From assembly GCA_007134165.1 (NCBI GenBank), contig SLLJ01000460.1, positions 1 through 13,009 of the forward strand: a stretch of DNA of 13,009 bases, in the 5' to 3' direction. The position numbers and the translations under genes were made by a program. This document shows positions 6,301-13,009 of this stretch, one piece after another. Every line of letters starts with the position of its first letter. Position 1 is the stretch's first letter. The notes below the pieces were generated by a model, which was not told the DNA's origin, did no database searches, and was given only the letters and a program-made list of their open reading frames with translations. Origin of the DNA: Nitriliruptoraceae bacterium (GTDB taxonomy: Bacteria; Actinomycetota; Nitriliruptoria; Nitriliruptorales; Nitriliruptoraceae).

Positions 6301-8349
6301 CTAGCGCGCGGCGGGGTCCTGTCCCGACACCAACGCACGGACCTCGGCCGCAGCGCCGGTGAGCACGACCAGGCCGTCGCCGGGCTCGAGCGTCGTCGCG
6401 CCGGTGGGCATCACGACCTCGCCGTGCCGCCGCACGCTGGTCAGCACGGTGCGCTCGGGCCAGGCCACGTCCCGGACCGCCACGCCGGCCAGCGGTGAGG
6501 TCTCATCGACGAACAGTTCCACGAAGCCGACCCCGGTGAGGTCGCGCAGCTGCCCCGTGGCGCGTCGCTGCTGGACCCCGAGGCTGCGGTCGATACCGCG
6601 CTGGTAGGCACGCACCACGTCCGCACGCCGCATCATCCCGACCACCCGGCGGGTGATCGGATCGACCACCGGAACCCGGCCGACATCCAGCGCAGCCATC
6701 CGGCGCACGGCCCGGAACACGGGGTCCTCGGGGGTGACCGTCACGACCCGGCGGGTCGCGAGCTGTTCGGCGGTGTCGCCCTCCCGGTCGAGGTCCCGCA
6801 CCGTGACCACGCCGATGAGACGGCCGTCGCTTGCGGTGACCGCCACGCCGTGCCCACCCGAGGCGTCGATGGCGGCGGCGACCTCATCGCGGACTGCGGA
6901 GGCCTCGACCACCGGATGATCGCGCCGCATGACCTCGCCGACGGTGACCAGTTGCAGCACGTCGAGGTCCTCGGGTTGGCCGTAGACGACCCCTCGTTGG
7001 CGCAGCTGGTGCAGGTAGATCGAGTCGGACCCACGCAGCTCCGCGACCAGGGTGGCGGCCCCGACCGCGACCATCAACGGCAGGACCAGTTCGTAGCTGC
7101 GGGTCAGCTCGAAGACGATCAGGATGCCGGTCAGCGGGGCGCGGGCGGTGGCGGAGAACACGGCGGCCATTCCGACCAGGGCGAAGGCGCCGGGATCGAC
7201 CTCGGTGCCGAGCAGGTTGGCCGCAACGATGCCGTAGGCCCCGCCCAGCGCCGCGCCGGTGAACAGCGTGGGGGCGAACACCCCGACCGGCGCGCCCGCC
7301 CCGGTGGACACCGAGGTGGTGAACAGCTTGGCGACCAACAGCAGCAGCAGGAACGCCGCTCCGGCCCAGTCCAACCCGAAGCGCACGTCGAGCATCGCCT
7401 GGATCGGCCGACGGGTGCCGTCGATGGCTGGCAGCGACGATCCGTCGCCGAGTACCTCGGGCAGGCTCAGGGCCACGACACCAACCACCGCGCCGCTCAG
7501 CGCCAGCGACAGTGGTCGCCCGATGCGGCCACGCAGACGGGTGAACAGGCGGCGCGAAAGGTCGTCGCCGCGCCGGAACCCGGAGGCGACCAGCACCGCG
7601 GTCAGTCCGAGCAGCGCGTAGAGCAGGAGTTCCGCGGGCGAGCCGAGCTCCAGGCCCGGGCGTGGTCGGAAGGGAGCCAGGTTCGCGCCGACCAACTGCC
7701 GAGCGGTGACCGAGCCGACCACCGAGGCGACCACGACCACCTGCAGCGACCCGGCCCGGCGCAGTCCGCCGAGCAGCAGTTCGATGGCGAAGAGCATCCC
7801 ACCGATGGGCGCGTTGAACGACGCGCCGATGCCGGCAGCGGCACCGGCCGCGACCAGCGCGCGGGTGCGGTCCTCGTCGACCGGGATGACGCGAGCGAGC
7901 AGCGAACCGACGGCGCCACCGATCATCACGATCGGTCCCTCACGCCCGCCCGAAGCCCCGGTCCCCAGCGCCAGCCCGGTCGCCAGCGTGCCCACCAGCG
8001 GCACCCGCGCGCGGAACCGGCCGCCCTGCAACGCGACGGTCTCCATGGTGGTGACCACCCCGCCACCGGCCGCCTCGGGCACGCGAATCAGCAACAGCCC
8101 GACTACCAGGCCACCGACCGTCGGGACCACGATCAGCTGCCAGGGGGGTACCGGCACCGACCAGGCCGTGGTCAGCACCAGCTCGACCAACTCGATCAGC
8201 GCCCAGGCGAGCACACCGGTACCGAGCCCCGTGGCCACACCCAGGCCGAGCATGACCGGCTCGATCGTGCCCTCCCGGCGCAGCTGGCGACGCAGCCCCT
8301 CGAGGGCCGCGAGCAGCCGACGTACGGACACCGGGGCGCGGGTGGGCAC
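6301..8349 (-). CDS. ClC-family chloride channel/antiporter with CBS pair and TrkA-C-like domain
   Basis: Membrane anion transporter of 682 residues. A ClC core occupies about 30-430, two CBS domains about 455-585 (starting near VMRRDHPVVEASA and VVTVTPEDPVFRAVRRM), and a TrkA-C/RCK-C-like domain about 605-678. Family signatures: GREGP at 135-139 with the gating glutamate Glu137, which in transporters couples chloride to protons; and GVFAP with Phe358, the second anion-binding loop. The first loop, usually GSGIPE, here reads GGGVVT (about 95-100), so the anion-coordinating serine is a glycine (Gly96) and the proline is lost. CBS domains usually sense adenine nucleotides; TrkA-C domains bind small ligands. 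The GTG start at 8349 has a perfect AGGAGG eight bases upstream. It lies 32 bases after the sugar-phosphorylase fusion gene, which suggests one operon. Confidence 0.93.
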   Translation of the reverse strand: MPTRAPVSVRRLLAALEGLRRQLRREGTIEPVMLGLGVATGLGTGVLAWALIELVELVLTTAWSVPVPPWQLIVVPTVGGLVVGLLLIRVPEAAGGGVVTTMETVALQGGRFRARVPLVGTLATGLALGTGASGGREGPIVMIGGAVGSLLARVIPVDEDRTRALVAAGAAAGIGASFNAPIGGMLFAIELLLGGLRRAGSLQVVVVASVVGSVTARQLVGANLAPFRPRPGLELGSPAELLLYALLGLTAVLVASGFRRGDDLSRRLFTRLRGRIGRPLSLALSGAVVGVVALSLPEVLGDGSSLPAIDGTRRPIQAMLDVRFGLDWAGAAFLLLLLVAKLFTTSVSTGAGAPVGVFAPTLFTGAALGGAYGIVAANLLGTEVDPGAFALVGMAAVFSATARAPLTGILIVFELTRSYELVLPLMVAVGAATLVAELRGSDSIYLHQLRQRGVVYGQPEDLDVLQLVTVGEVMRRDHPVVEASAVRDEVAAAIDASGGHGVAVTASDGRLIGVVTVRDLDREGDTAEQLATRRVVTVTPEDPVFRAVRRMAALDVGRVPVVDPITRRVVGMMRRADVVRAYQRGIDRSLGVQQRRATGQLRDLTGVGFVELFVDETSPLAGVAVRDVAWPERTVLTSVRRHGEVVMPTGATTLEPGDGLVVLTGAAAEVRALVSGQDPAAR

Positions 8350-8357
8350 GGTCGTGG

Positions 8358-8363
8358 CCTCCT
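8358..8363 (-). promoter_or_regulatory. Ribosome binding site AGGAGG of the ClC gene
   Basis: Perfect AGGAGG on the minus strand, eight bases upstream of the GTG at 8349. It sits in the 32-base gap after the upstream gene's stop, supporting that start and cotranscription. Confidence 0.85.
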
Positions 8364-8381
8364 ACGCCCGGAGCGGGGCAC

Positions 8382-11375
8382 TCACACGCGAGCCGGAGCG
8401 TCCACGCCCACCTCGACCGTCTCGCCCGGTTCGACCGTGGCGTGCCGGCCGTGGACGACGACCTCGACCGGGGCAGGGTTGTCCTCGGGTGCACGCACGC
8501 GGACCTGCTCGCCGCTGGCCTCGACCTGCAGCCAGCTGCCACGGACCGCGAGCCCGAACCGCATTGCCTGCCAGGAGTCGGGCAGCTGTGGGGAGATCTC
8601 GACCAGGTCGGGACGCACATGGACGCCGGCGAAGCCGAACAGCGCGACCTGCCAGGTCGCCCCGCAGGCCGCGACGTGAATACCGCCGATGAAGGTGCCG
8701 CCGGGCATCGGGTTGTGATCGGCGAGAAGGTCGACGGTCGCGCCCTTGACGAACAGCTGCTCGGCCTGTTCGAGCCGCCCGAGCCGGGCGAGCACCAGCG
8801 CGTACATCGGTGGCGACAGCGAGGATCCGTGCTGGGTGCGCGGCAGGTAGTGGTCGACGTTGGCGGCCAGCACCTCACGGGGGTAACGCTCGGGTTGGTT
8901 GACGAACAGTTGCACCACGTCGGCCTGCTTGATGACCTGGGTGTGCACCGCGACGCCGTTGGGCCAGCCCCAGTACTCAGCCGGATCCTTCAGCCGTGCA
9001 CGCACGTCTTCGGGGCGGACATCCTCGAGCTCGTGGTAGCCGGTGAACTGTTCGAGCACGAGGGTCTCGGGGTCGGGTTCGACGACCACGAGCTTGTCGA
9101 GGATGTCGAGCCACAGCTCGCGCTCCTCGTCGCGCAGGTCGAGCCGGTCACGCAGGCTGGCGAGCAGTTCGGGGTAGTCGCGCTCGAGCCGGTTGAACAA
9201 TCGGCAGGCGAGGTCGAGAGCCACGCGGGACTGCTCGACGGTGAACAGGTTGTCGTCGACGTTCTCGTGGTACTCGTCGGGACCGAGCAACCGGATGAAG
9301 TGGTAGGCGCCGTCTGCCGGGCGGTAGTACACGAAGGAGGCCAAGAACCGCGCCACCTCGAAGACGATCTCGGCGCCATGGTCCTGCACGTAGGCGACAT
9401 CGCCGGTGGTCTTGGCGTAACCGTCGATGGTGGCGGCGATGTCGGGCGAGATGTGGATCTGCCAGTTGTTGAAGTGGTTGCGGATGGGACGCCCGGTCAG
9501 TACGTCTTCGAAGAAGAAGTCGGGGCACAGCTCGTCACCGGTGTCTCCCGAGATCCAGGCGTAGAAGGCGCCCTGGTAGCCGTAGCGCCGGGCCTTTCGC
9601 CGAGCGCCGTCCAGCGTGCGGAAGCGGTAATCGAGTAGCCCACGTGCCACCTCGGGGAAGGTGTGGATCCACATCGGCAGGTTGAAGACTTCCTGGTCCC
9701 AGAAGGCCGCTCCCTGATAGGCCTGGCACGACAGCCCCCGCGCACCGATCGGTAGGTGCGAGGCGTGCATCGGGGTGGCGATGACCGCGTGGTAGGTGTT
9801 GTAGCGCAGCAGGGCCTGAGCGACCGGGTCGCCGTCGATCTCGACGTCGAGTCGCTGCCAGCGCTGGTCCCAGGCGATCGCGTGGCGGGTGAGCAGCGTC
9901 TCATAGCCCTCGGCGGCTGCCGAGCGCGCCAGGGCCAGGGCCGATTCGTGCGGATCGTCGACCCCGTCGTTGCCGGAGTACACGGTCATGACCTGATCGA
10001 CGATCAGGCAGCCCTCAGGACCGACCTCGACGTCCTGGATGCGCAGCACCCGGCGATCGTCCCGCTCGATGCGCTCGGCGTGCAGTTGGCCCCCCTGCAT
10101 CGCGATCGCGTGGCCGACCGCGATCGGCAGGCCACGTTCGGTGGTGGTCAGGCGCATGCTCAGCGCGTCGTCGTGCACCAGTGGCTCGACGGCGGCGAAG
10201 TGGTCGCCGTTCAGGCTCCAGACCTCGCCATCGATGCCGGTGGCGAAGGTCAACCGGGCGCCCGGTTCGGCGAACACGCGCTGGCGCTGGGCGATCAGGT
10301 GGCGCTCGTCCATGGACGCGAAGCGACCGTCCCGCAGAGCTTGGACCGGACCGGAGGCCGGCCCGTAACGCCGTCGCTGCAGGCCGTAGCGCACATCGAG
10401 TCGGCGCTCGAGCACGTCACGGTCGGAGGTGACCTCGTCGGCCGGCACCGCGATCGGTTCCCCGAGGTGGGACCAGCGCGCATACAGCGCGTTGGGCACG
10501 TTGCACAACTCCGTCCATTTGCCGTCGGCGTTGTCCCAGGTGTCGGAGACCGTGCAGCCCACCGTCGCCGCGGCGTCCCACTCCGGCAGGGTGCCGCGGT
10601 AGCCGAGGTAGCCGTTGCCGGTCAGATGGTTGGTGGCCAGGTTGACGATCTGGTCGGGGTCGTGGTGGTCGTCGACCACCAACCAGCCGTCGACCATCAG
10701 CGGGCCGTTGCCCAGCCGGTGCTCCTCAGGGGGGGCGACCACATCCAGGTCCACGTCGTAGGTGGAGTCGAAGCGGTGGTGGGCGTGCCCGACCCGTGCC
10801 TCAGGGCCGACGCCGACCGCGACCATGCCGGCAGCCAGGGCAGCGTCGACGCCGGACTCGGCGTCCTCGACCACGATGCAGGCCTCGGCCGGCACACCCA
10901 GCAGGTCGGCAGCCGCCAGGAACAGGTCCGGGGCGGGCTTGGCCTGCTCGACGGTGTGACCGTCGGCCACCGCGTCGAACAGTGCGGTCATGCCGAGCCG
11001 CTCGAGCACGAAATGGGCGTTCTTGGACGACGAGCCGATGGCGACCTTCATGCCGCGCCGCTTGGCGTCGAGCACCAGGGTGGCCGCACCCGGCAGCGCA
11101 TCCTTGGGCCCCATGTCCTGCAGGGAGTCGACGTAGTAGCGGTTCTTGCGCTCAGCCATCTCGGCGAAGCGCTCGTCGTCAACCTCGCGGTCGCCGAGTA
11201 GCAGCCGAAGCGAGTCGTTGCGCGACACGCCGCGCAGCGCCTCGTTGGCCTGGCGGTCGAAGGGAATGCCATCTTCGTCGGCCAGCCGCTGCCAGCCGAG
11301 GTAGTGGAACTCGGCGGTGTCGGTCAACACCCCGTCGAGGTCGAAAATCACGGCGCTGAGTCGCTGGTCGGCCAC
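8382..11375 (-). CDS. Fused beta-phosphoglucomutase / GH65 disaccharide phosphorylase
   Basis: A 997-residue two-enzyme protein. Residues 1 to about 215 are a HAD-superfamily beta-phosphoglucomutase: FDLDGVLTDT with nucleophile Asp12 and acid/base Asp14, the cap-loop LRGVSRNDSL (48-57), SSSK (115-118), Lys146 in KPAPD, and Glu170-Asp171. Residues about 225-997 are glycoside hydrolase family 65: an N-terminal beta-sandwich, then the catalytic barrel with FWDQEVFNLP (558-567), GPDEYHENVDDN with the predicted general acid Glu704, phosphate-site KQADV (816-820) and HGSSLSP (849-855). The Glu-to-Lys spacing of 112 equals that of Lactobacillus brevis maltose phosphorylase (Glu487, Lys599). GH65 members phosphorolyse maltose, trehalose, kojibiose or nigerose to beta-glucose-1-phosphate, which the first domain would convert to glucose-6-phosphate. 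The sugar specificity is not readable. GTG at 11375 is the start: a GAGAGGG site lies seven bases upstream and the HAD motif begins at residue 8. The frame stays open to 11699 without homology. Confidence 0.93.
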   Translation of the reverse strand: MADQRLSAVIFDLDGVLTDTAEFHYLGWQRLADEDGIPFDRQANEALRGVSRNDSLRLLLGDREVDDERFAEMAERKNRYYVDSLQDMGPKDALPGAATLVLDAKRRGMKVAIGSSSKNAHFVLERLGMTALFDAVADGHTVEQAKPAPDLFLAAADLLGVPAEACIVVEDAESGVDAALAAGMVAVGVGPEARVGHAHHRFDSTYDVDLDVVAPPEEHRLGNGPLMVDGWLVVDDHHDPDQIVNLATNHLTGNGYLGYRGTLPEWDAAATVGCTVSDTWDNADGKWTELCNVPNALYARWSHLGEPIAVPADEVTSDRDVLERRLDVRYGLQRRRYGPASGPVQALRDGRFASMDERHLIAQRQRVFAEPGARLTFATGIDGEVWSLNGDHFAAVEPLVHDDALSMRLTTTERGLPIAVGHAIAMQGGQLHAERIERDDRRVLRIQDVEVGPEGCLIVDQVMTVYSGNDGVDDPHESALALARSAAAEGYETLLTRHAIAWDQRWQRLDVEIDGDPVAQALLRYNTYHAVIATPMHASHLPIGARGLSCQAYQGAAFWDQEVFNLPMWIHTFPEVARGLLDYRFRTLDGARRKARRYGYQGAFYAWISGDTGDELCPDFFFEDVLTGRPIRNHFNNWQIHISPDIAATIDGYAKTTGDVAYVQDHGAEIVFEVARFLASFVYYRPADGAYHFIRLLGPDEYHENVDDNLFTVEQSRVALDLACRLFNRLERDYPELLASLRDRLDLRDEERELWLDILDKLVVVEPDPETLVLEQFTGYHELEDVRPEDVRARLKDPAEYWGWPNGVAVHTQVIKQADVVQLFVNQPERYPREVLAANVDHYLPRTQHGSSLSPPMYALVLARLGRLEQAEQLFVKGATVDLLADHNPMPGGTFIGGIHVAACGATWQVALFGFAGVHVRPDLVEISPQLPDSWQAMRFGLAVRGSWLQVEASGEQVRVRAPEDNPAPVEVVVHGRHATVEPGETVEVGVDAPARV

Positions 11376-11382
11376 GAGGCTG

Positions 11383-11389
11383 CCCTCTC
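11383..11389 (-). promoter_or_regulatory. Ribosome binding site GAGAGGG of the fusion enzyme
   Basis: GAGAGGG on the minus strand, seven bases before the GTG at 11375. It decides the start against the much longer open frame reaching 11699. Confidence 0.7.
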
Positions 11390-11567
11390 GGTTCGATCGA
11401 CGGGTCGGCACCGACGAACCTAGTCCCCGCCACGTGCCGGTGCTGCCGACACCGGGCGTCCGTTCGACCGCCGGCCGGGGGGCGTTCGGCCCTTCGCACG
11501 CCACCGGGGACGCGCGAGGATCATGACGCGTGGTCGGGCCGCAACGGGATGGCCCACCACCCGCGAC

Positions 11568-11573
11568 GAGGAG
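11568..11573 (+). promoter_or_regulatory. Ribosome binding site GAGGAG of the COG2403 GTPase
   Basis: GAGGAG seven bases before the ATG at 11581. It decides that start against in-frame upstream alternatives, the earliest near 11530. Confidence 0.8.
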
Positions 11574-11580
11574 ACGGCGG

Positions 11581-12903
11581 ATGCGGCGGGTCGTGGTGGC
11601 AGGCGCGGCCGGACGGGACTTCCACGACTTCCAGGTCGTCCTGCGTGACGATCCGGACGTCGAGGTGGTGGCATTCACGGCCACCCAGATCCCCGGCATC
11701 GACGATCGCCGCTTCCCGGCCAGCCTCGCTGGCCCCCGCTACCCCTCCGGGATCCCGATCCGCCCCGAGACCGAGCTGGAGTCCCTGATCGCCGAGCACG
11801 AGGTCGACGAGGTCGTCTTCGCCTACTCCGACGTCCCCCACGAGCACGTCATGCACCTTGCCTCCCGGGCCCTGGCCGGAGGAGCGGACCTGCGGATCAT
11901 CGGCCCGCGGGCCTCACAGCTGATCAGCCCGGTACCGGTGGTGGCCGTGACCGCGGTGCGCACCGGGTGCGGCAAGAGCCAGACCACCCGCCGCATCGGT
12001 GAACTGCTGCTCGAGGCCGGGCTGCGCCCGGTGCTGGTCCGCCACCCGATGCCCTACGGCGACCTCGAGGCGATGCGTGTCCAGCGCTTCGCGACACTCG
12101 CGGACATCGACGCCTCCGACCCGACCATCGAGGAGCGCGAGGAGTACGAGGCACCGGTGCGCGCCGGGCTGATCCTCTACGCGGGGGTGGACTACGCCGC
12201 GATCCTCGCCGAGGCCGCCGCCGAGGCCGACGTGCTGATCTGGGACGGCGGCAACAACGACCTACCCTTCTTCCGTCCGGACCTGCACCTGGTGGTCGCC
12301 GATCCGCTACGACCCGGACACGAGCGGCGCTACCACCCCGGCGAGGCCAACCTGCGCCGGGCGGACGTCGTGGTGCTCAACAAGGTCGACGTGGCCAGCC
12401 CCGAGGCCATCCGCGAGGTCCTCGACAGCATCGCCGAGCTCAACCCGCAGGCCCCGGTGGTGCAGGCCGCCTCACCGGTCACGCTGGAGCCGGGGCCCTC
12501 GCTGGTCGGGCGGCGGGTGCTGGTGGTCGAGGACGGCCCGACCATCACCCACGGCGGCATGCCCTTCGGGGCAGGCACGACCGCCGCACGGCACGCCGGC
12601 GCGTCCCACATCGTCGACCCACGGGCCCACGCCGCCGGGTCACTGCGAGCGACCTACGCGGCCTATCCCGGGATCGGCCCGGTGCTCCCCGCCATGGGCT
12701 ACAGCGCGGCCCAGATCGCCGACCTGTCCGCCACCATCCACGCCAGCGGCTGTGAGGTCGTGATCGCGGGCACCCCGATCGATCTGGGGCGACTGCTGGA
12801 CGTCGAGGTGCCGGTGCGCCGGGTCACCTATGAGCTGCGGGAGGTCGGCGAACCGACCCTCGCGCAGGTGCTGGCCCCGATCCTGCGCGGAGCGCAGCGC
12901 TGA
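11581..12903 (+). CDS. COG2403 P-loop GTPase, cyclic 2,3-diphosphoglycerate synthetase-like
   Basis: Cytoplasmic protein of 440 residues, close to the length of archaeal cyclic 2,3-diphosphoglycerate synthetase (cPGS), which closes 2,3-bisphosphoglycerate into a cyclic anhydride using ATP. The N-terminal Rossmann-like domain starts VVVAGAAGRDFHDFQ and contains FTATQIPGIDDRRFP and VDEVVFAYSDVPHEHVMH. The nucleotide-binding domain starts near 115 with TAVRTGCGKSQTTRRIGE (Lys132, Ser133), followed by VLVRHPMPYGDLE, EEREEYEAPV, a Walker-B-like region ADVLIWDGGNNDLPF, VVADPLRPGHE, and a G4-like NKVD at 267-270. These strings match the conserved blocks of COG2403 as I know them. Bacterial members have no firm function; cPGS activity is an extrapolation, and the NKxD motif suggests GTP. 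The ATG at 11581 is supported by GAGGAG seven bases upstream. It is divergent from the sugar-phosphorylase fusion. Confidence 0.85.
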   Translation: MRRVVVAGAAGRDFHDFQVVLRDDPDVEVVAFTATQIPGIDDRRFPASLAGPRYPSGIPIRPETELESLIAEHEVDEVVFAYSDVPHEHVMHLASRALAGGADLRIIGPRASQLISPVPVVAVTAVRTGCGKSQTTRRIGELLLEAGLRPVLVRHPMPYGDLEAMRVQRFATLADIDASDPTIEEREEYEAPVRAGLILYAGVDYAAILAEAAAEADVLIWDGGNNDLPFFRPDLHLVVADPLRPGHERRYHPGEANLRRADVVVLNKVDVASPEAIREVLDSIAELNPQAPVVQAASPVTLEPGPSLVGRRVLVVEDGPTITHGGMPFGAGTTAARHAGASHIVDPRAHAAGSLRATYAAYPGIGPVLPAMGYSAAQIADLSATIHASGCEVVIAGTPIDLGRLLDVEVPVRRVTYELREVGEPTLAQVLAPILRGAQR

Positions 12904-12930
12904 CGTGGGGCAACCCGCTCGGATCCGGGC

Positions 12931-13009
12931 ATGTCGGCCTTGGTCACGGTCTGCACGCGCATCCGGGAGCAGTCCGAGCAGGCACTGGTCGGCGGACCGC
13001 TCCACGTCG
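12931..13009 (+). CDS. Possible start of an unrecognised gene, cut by the right edge
   Basis: An ATG at 12931 opens a frame that stays open to the edge, encoding MSALVTVCTRIREQSEQALV and about six more residues. It begins 27 bases after the stop of the COG2403 GTPase, so it could be cotranscribed. No strong Shine-Dalgarno sequence precedes it, and 26 residues are too few to recognise a family. Confidence 0.3.
   Translation, partial: MSALVTVCTRIREQSEQALVGGPLHV

Larger units (their letters stand above)
11376..11580. other. Divergent intergenic region between the fusion enzyme and the COG2403 GTPase
   Basis: These 205 bases separate two divergently transcribed genes and should hold both promoters. 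A possible -10 box TAGGTT lies on the minus strand at 11417-11422, 41 bases before the GTG at 11375, but no matching -35 was found. Both genes' frames stay open into this region without family similarity, so I do not treat it as coding. Confidence 0.5.

Noticed and set aside
6850..8679. 609-codon + strand open frame opposite the ClC gene
   Set aside because: Codon-aligned antisense mirror of the ClC gene, which lacks minus-strand codons that would give + strand stops. Its product has no recognisable domain.
9756..11201. 481-codon + strand open frame opposite the beta-PGM/GH65 fusion
   Set aside because: Codon-aligned antisense shadow; the minus-strand frame carries intact HAD and GH65 motifs.
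11376..11699. N-terminal extension of the fusion enzyme up to 11699
   Set aside because: No homology in the extra 108 residues, a good ribosome site precedes the GTG at 11375, and the extension would overlap the divergent GTPase gene.

Overview
The window is a very GC-rich stretch, mostly codons ending in G or C, with frequent GTG starts and clear Shine-Dalgarno sequences. Together with a CtpE-type P-type ATPase, this suggests an actinobacterial (Actinomycetota) chromosome, possibly a deep-branching lineage. The lineage is an inference from composition and gene families; no rRNA, tRNA or taxonomic marker is present. I see no phage, transposase, plasmid or CRISPR genes, so this looks like ordinary chromosomal metabolism and transport rather than a mobile island.

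Layout, left to right. Positions 1-540 hold at most the start of a leftward gene running off the left edge, plus a gene-poor gap. A rightward P-type cation ATPase (CtpE/MgtA-like, 541-3084) follows. Next is a 566-base gene-free stretch (3085-3650) with two repeat families: a 13-bp direct repeat and a pair of 40-bp imperfect palindromes. A rightward YeeE/YedE (TsuA-like) sulfur-compound transporter occupies 3651-4937. Its 3' end converges on a leftward gene block across an array of seven 14-bp tandem repeats (4967-5064).

The leftward block, read from 11375 down to 5059, is probably one operon with gaps of about 20-35 bases. It begins with a large fused beta-phosphoglucomutase / glycoside hydrolase family 65 phosphorylase. 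A ClC chloride channel/antiporter with CBS and TrkA-C-like domains follows, then a small four-helix membrane protein (DUF6220-like), then a YaaA/DUF328-family peroxide-stress-type protein. Divergent from it, across a 205-base intergenic region, is a rightward COG2403 P-loop GTPase related to cyclic 2,3-diphosphoglycerate synthetase (11581-12903). A possible new gene starts at 12931 and is cut by the right edge.

Functionally, the fusion enzyme could phosphorolyse an alpha-linked disaccharide to beta-glucose-1-phosphate and isomerise it to glucose-6-phosphate in one polypeptide. The neighbouring ClC, YeeE and P-type ATPase genes are ion or sulfur transporters, and YaaA suggests oxidative or iron stress. 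A shared role in osmotic/oxidative stress and compatible-sugar turnover is possible but is inference. The most noteworthy items are the enzyme fusion, the ClC protein with a changed first selectivity motif, the YaaA-like protein with an altered N-terminal signature, the COG2403 GTPase, and the three non-coding repeat families around the YeeE gene. I found no clear evidence of a wholly new multi-gene system.
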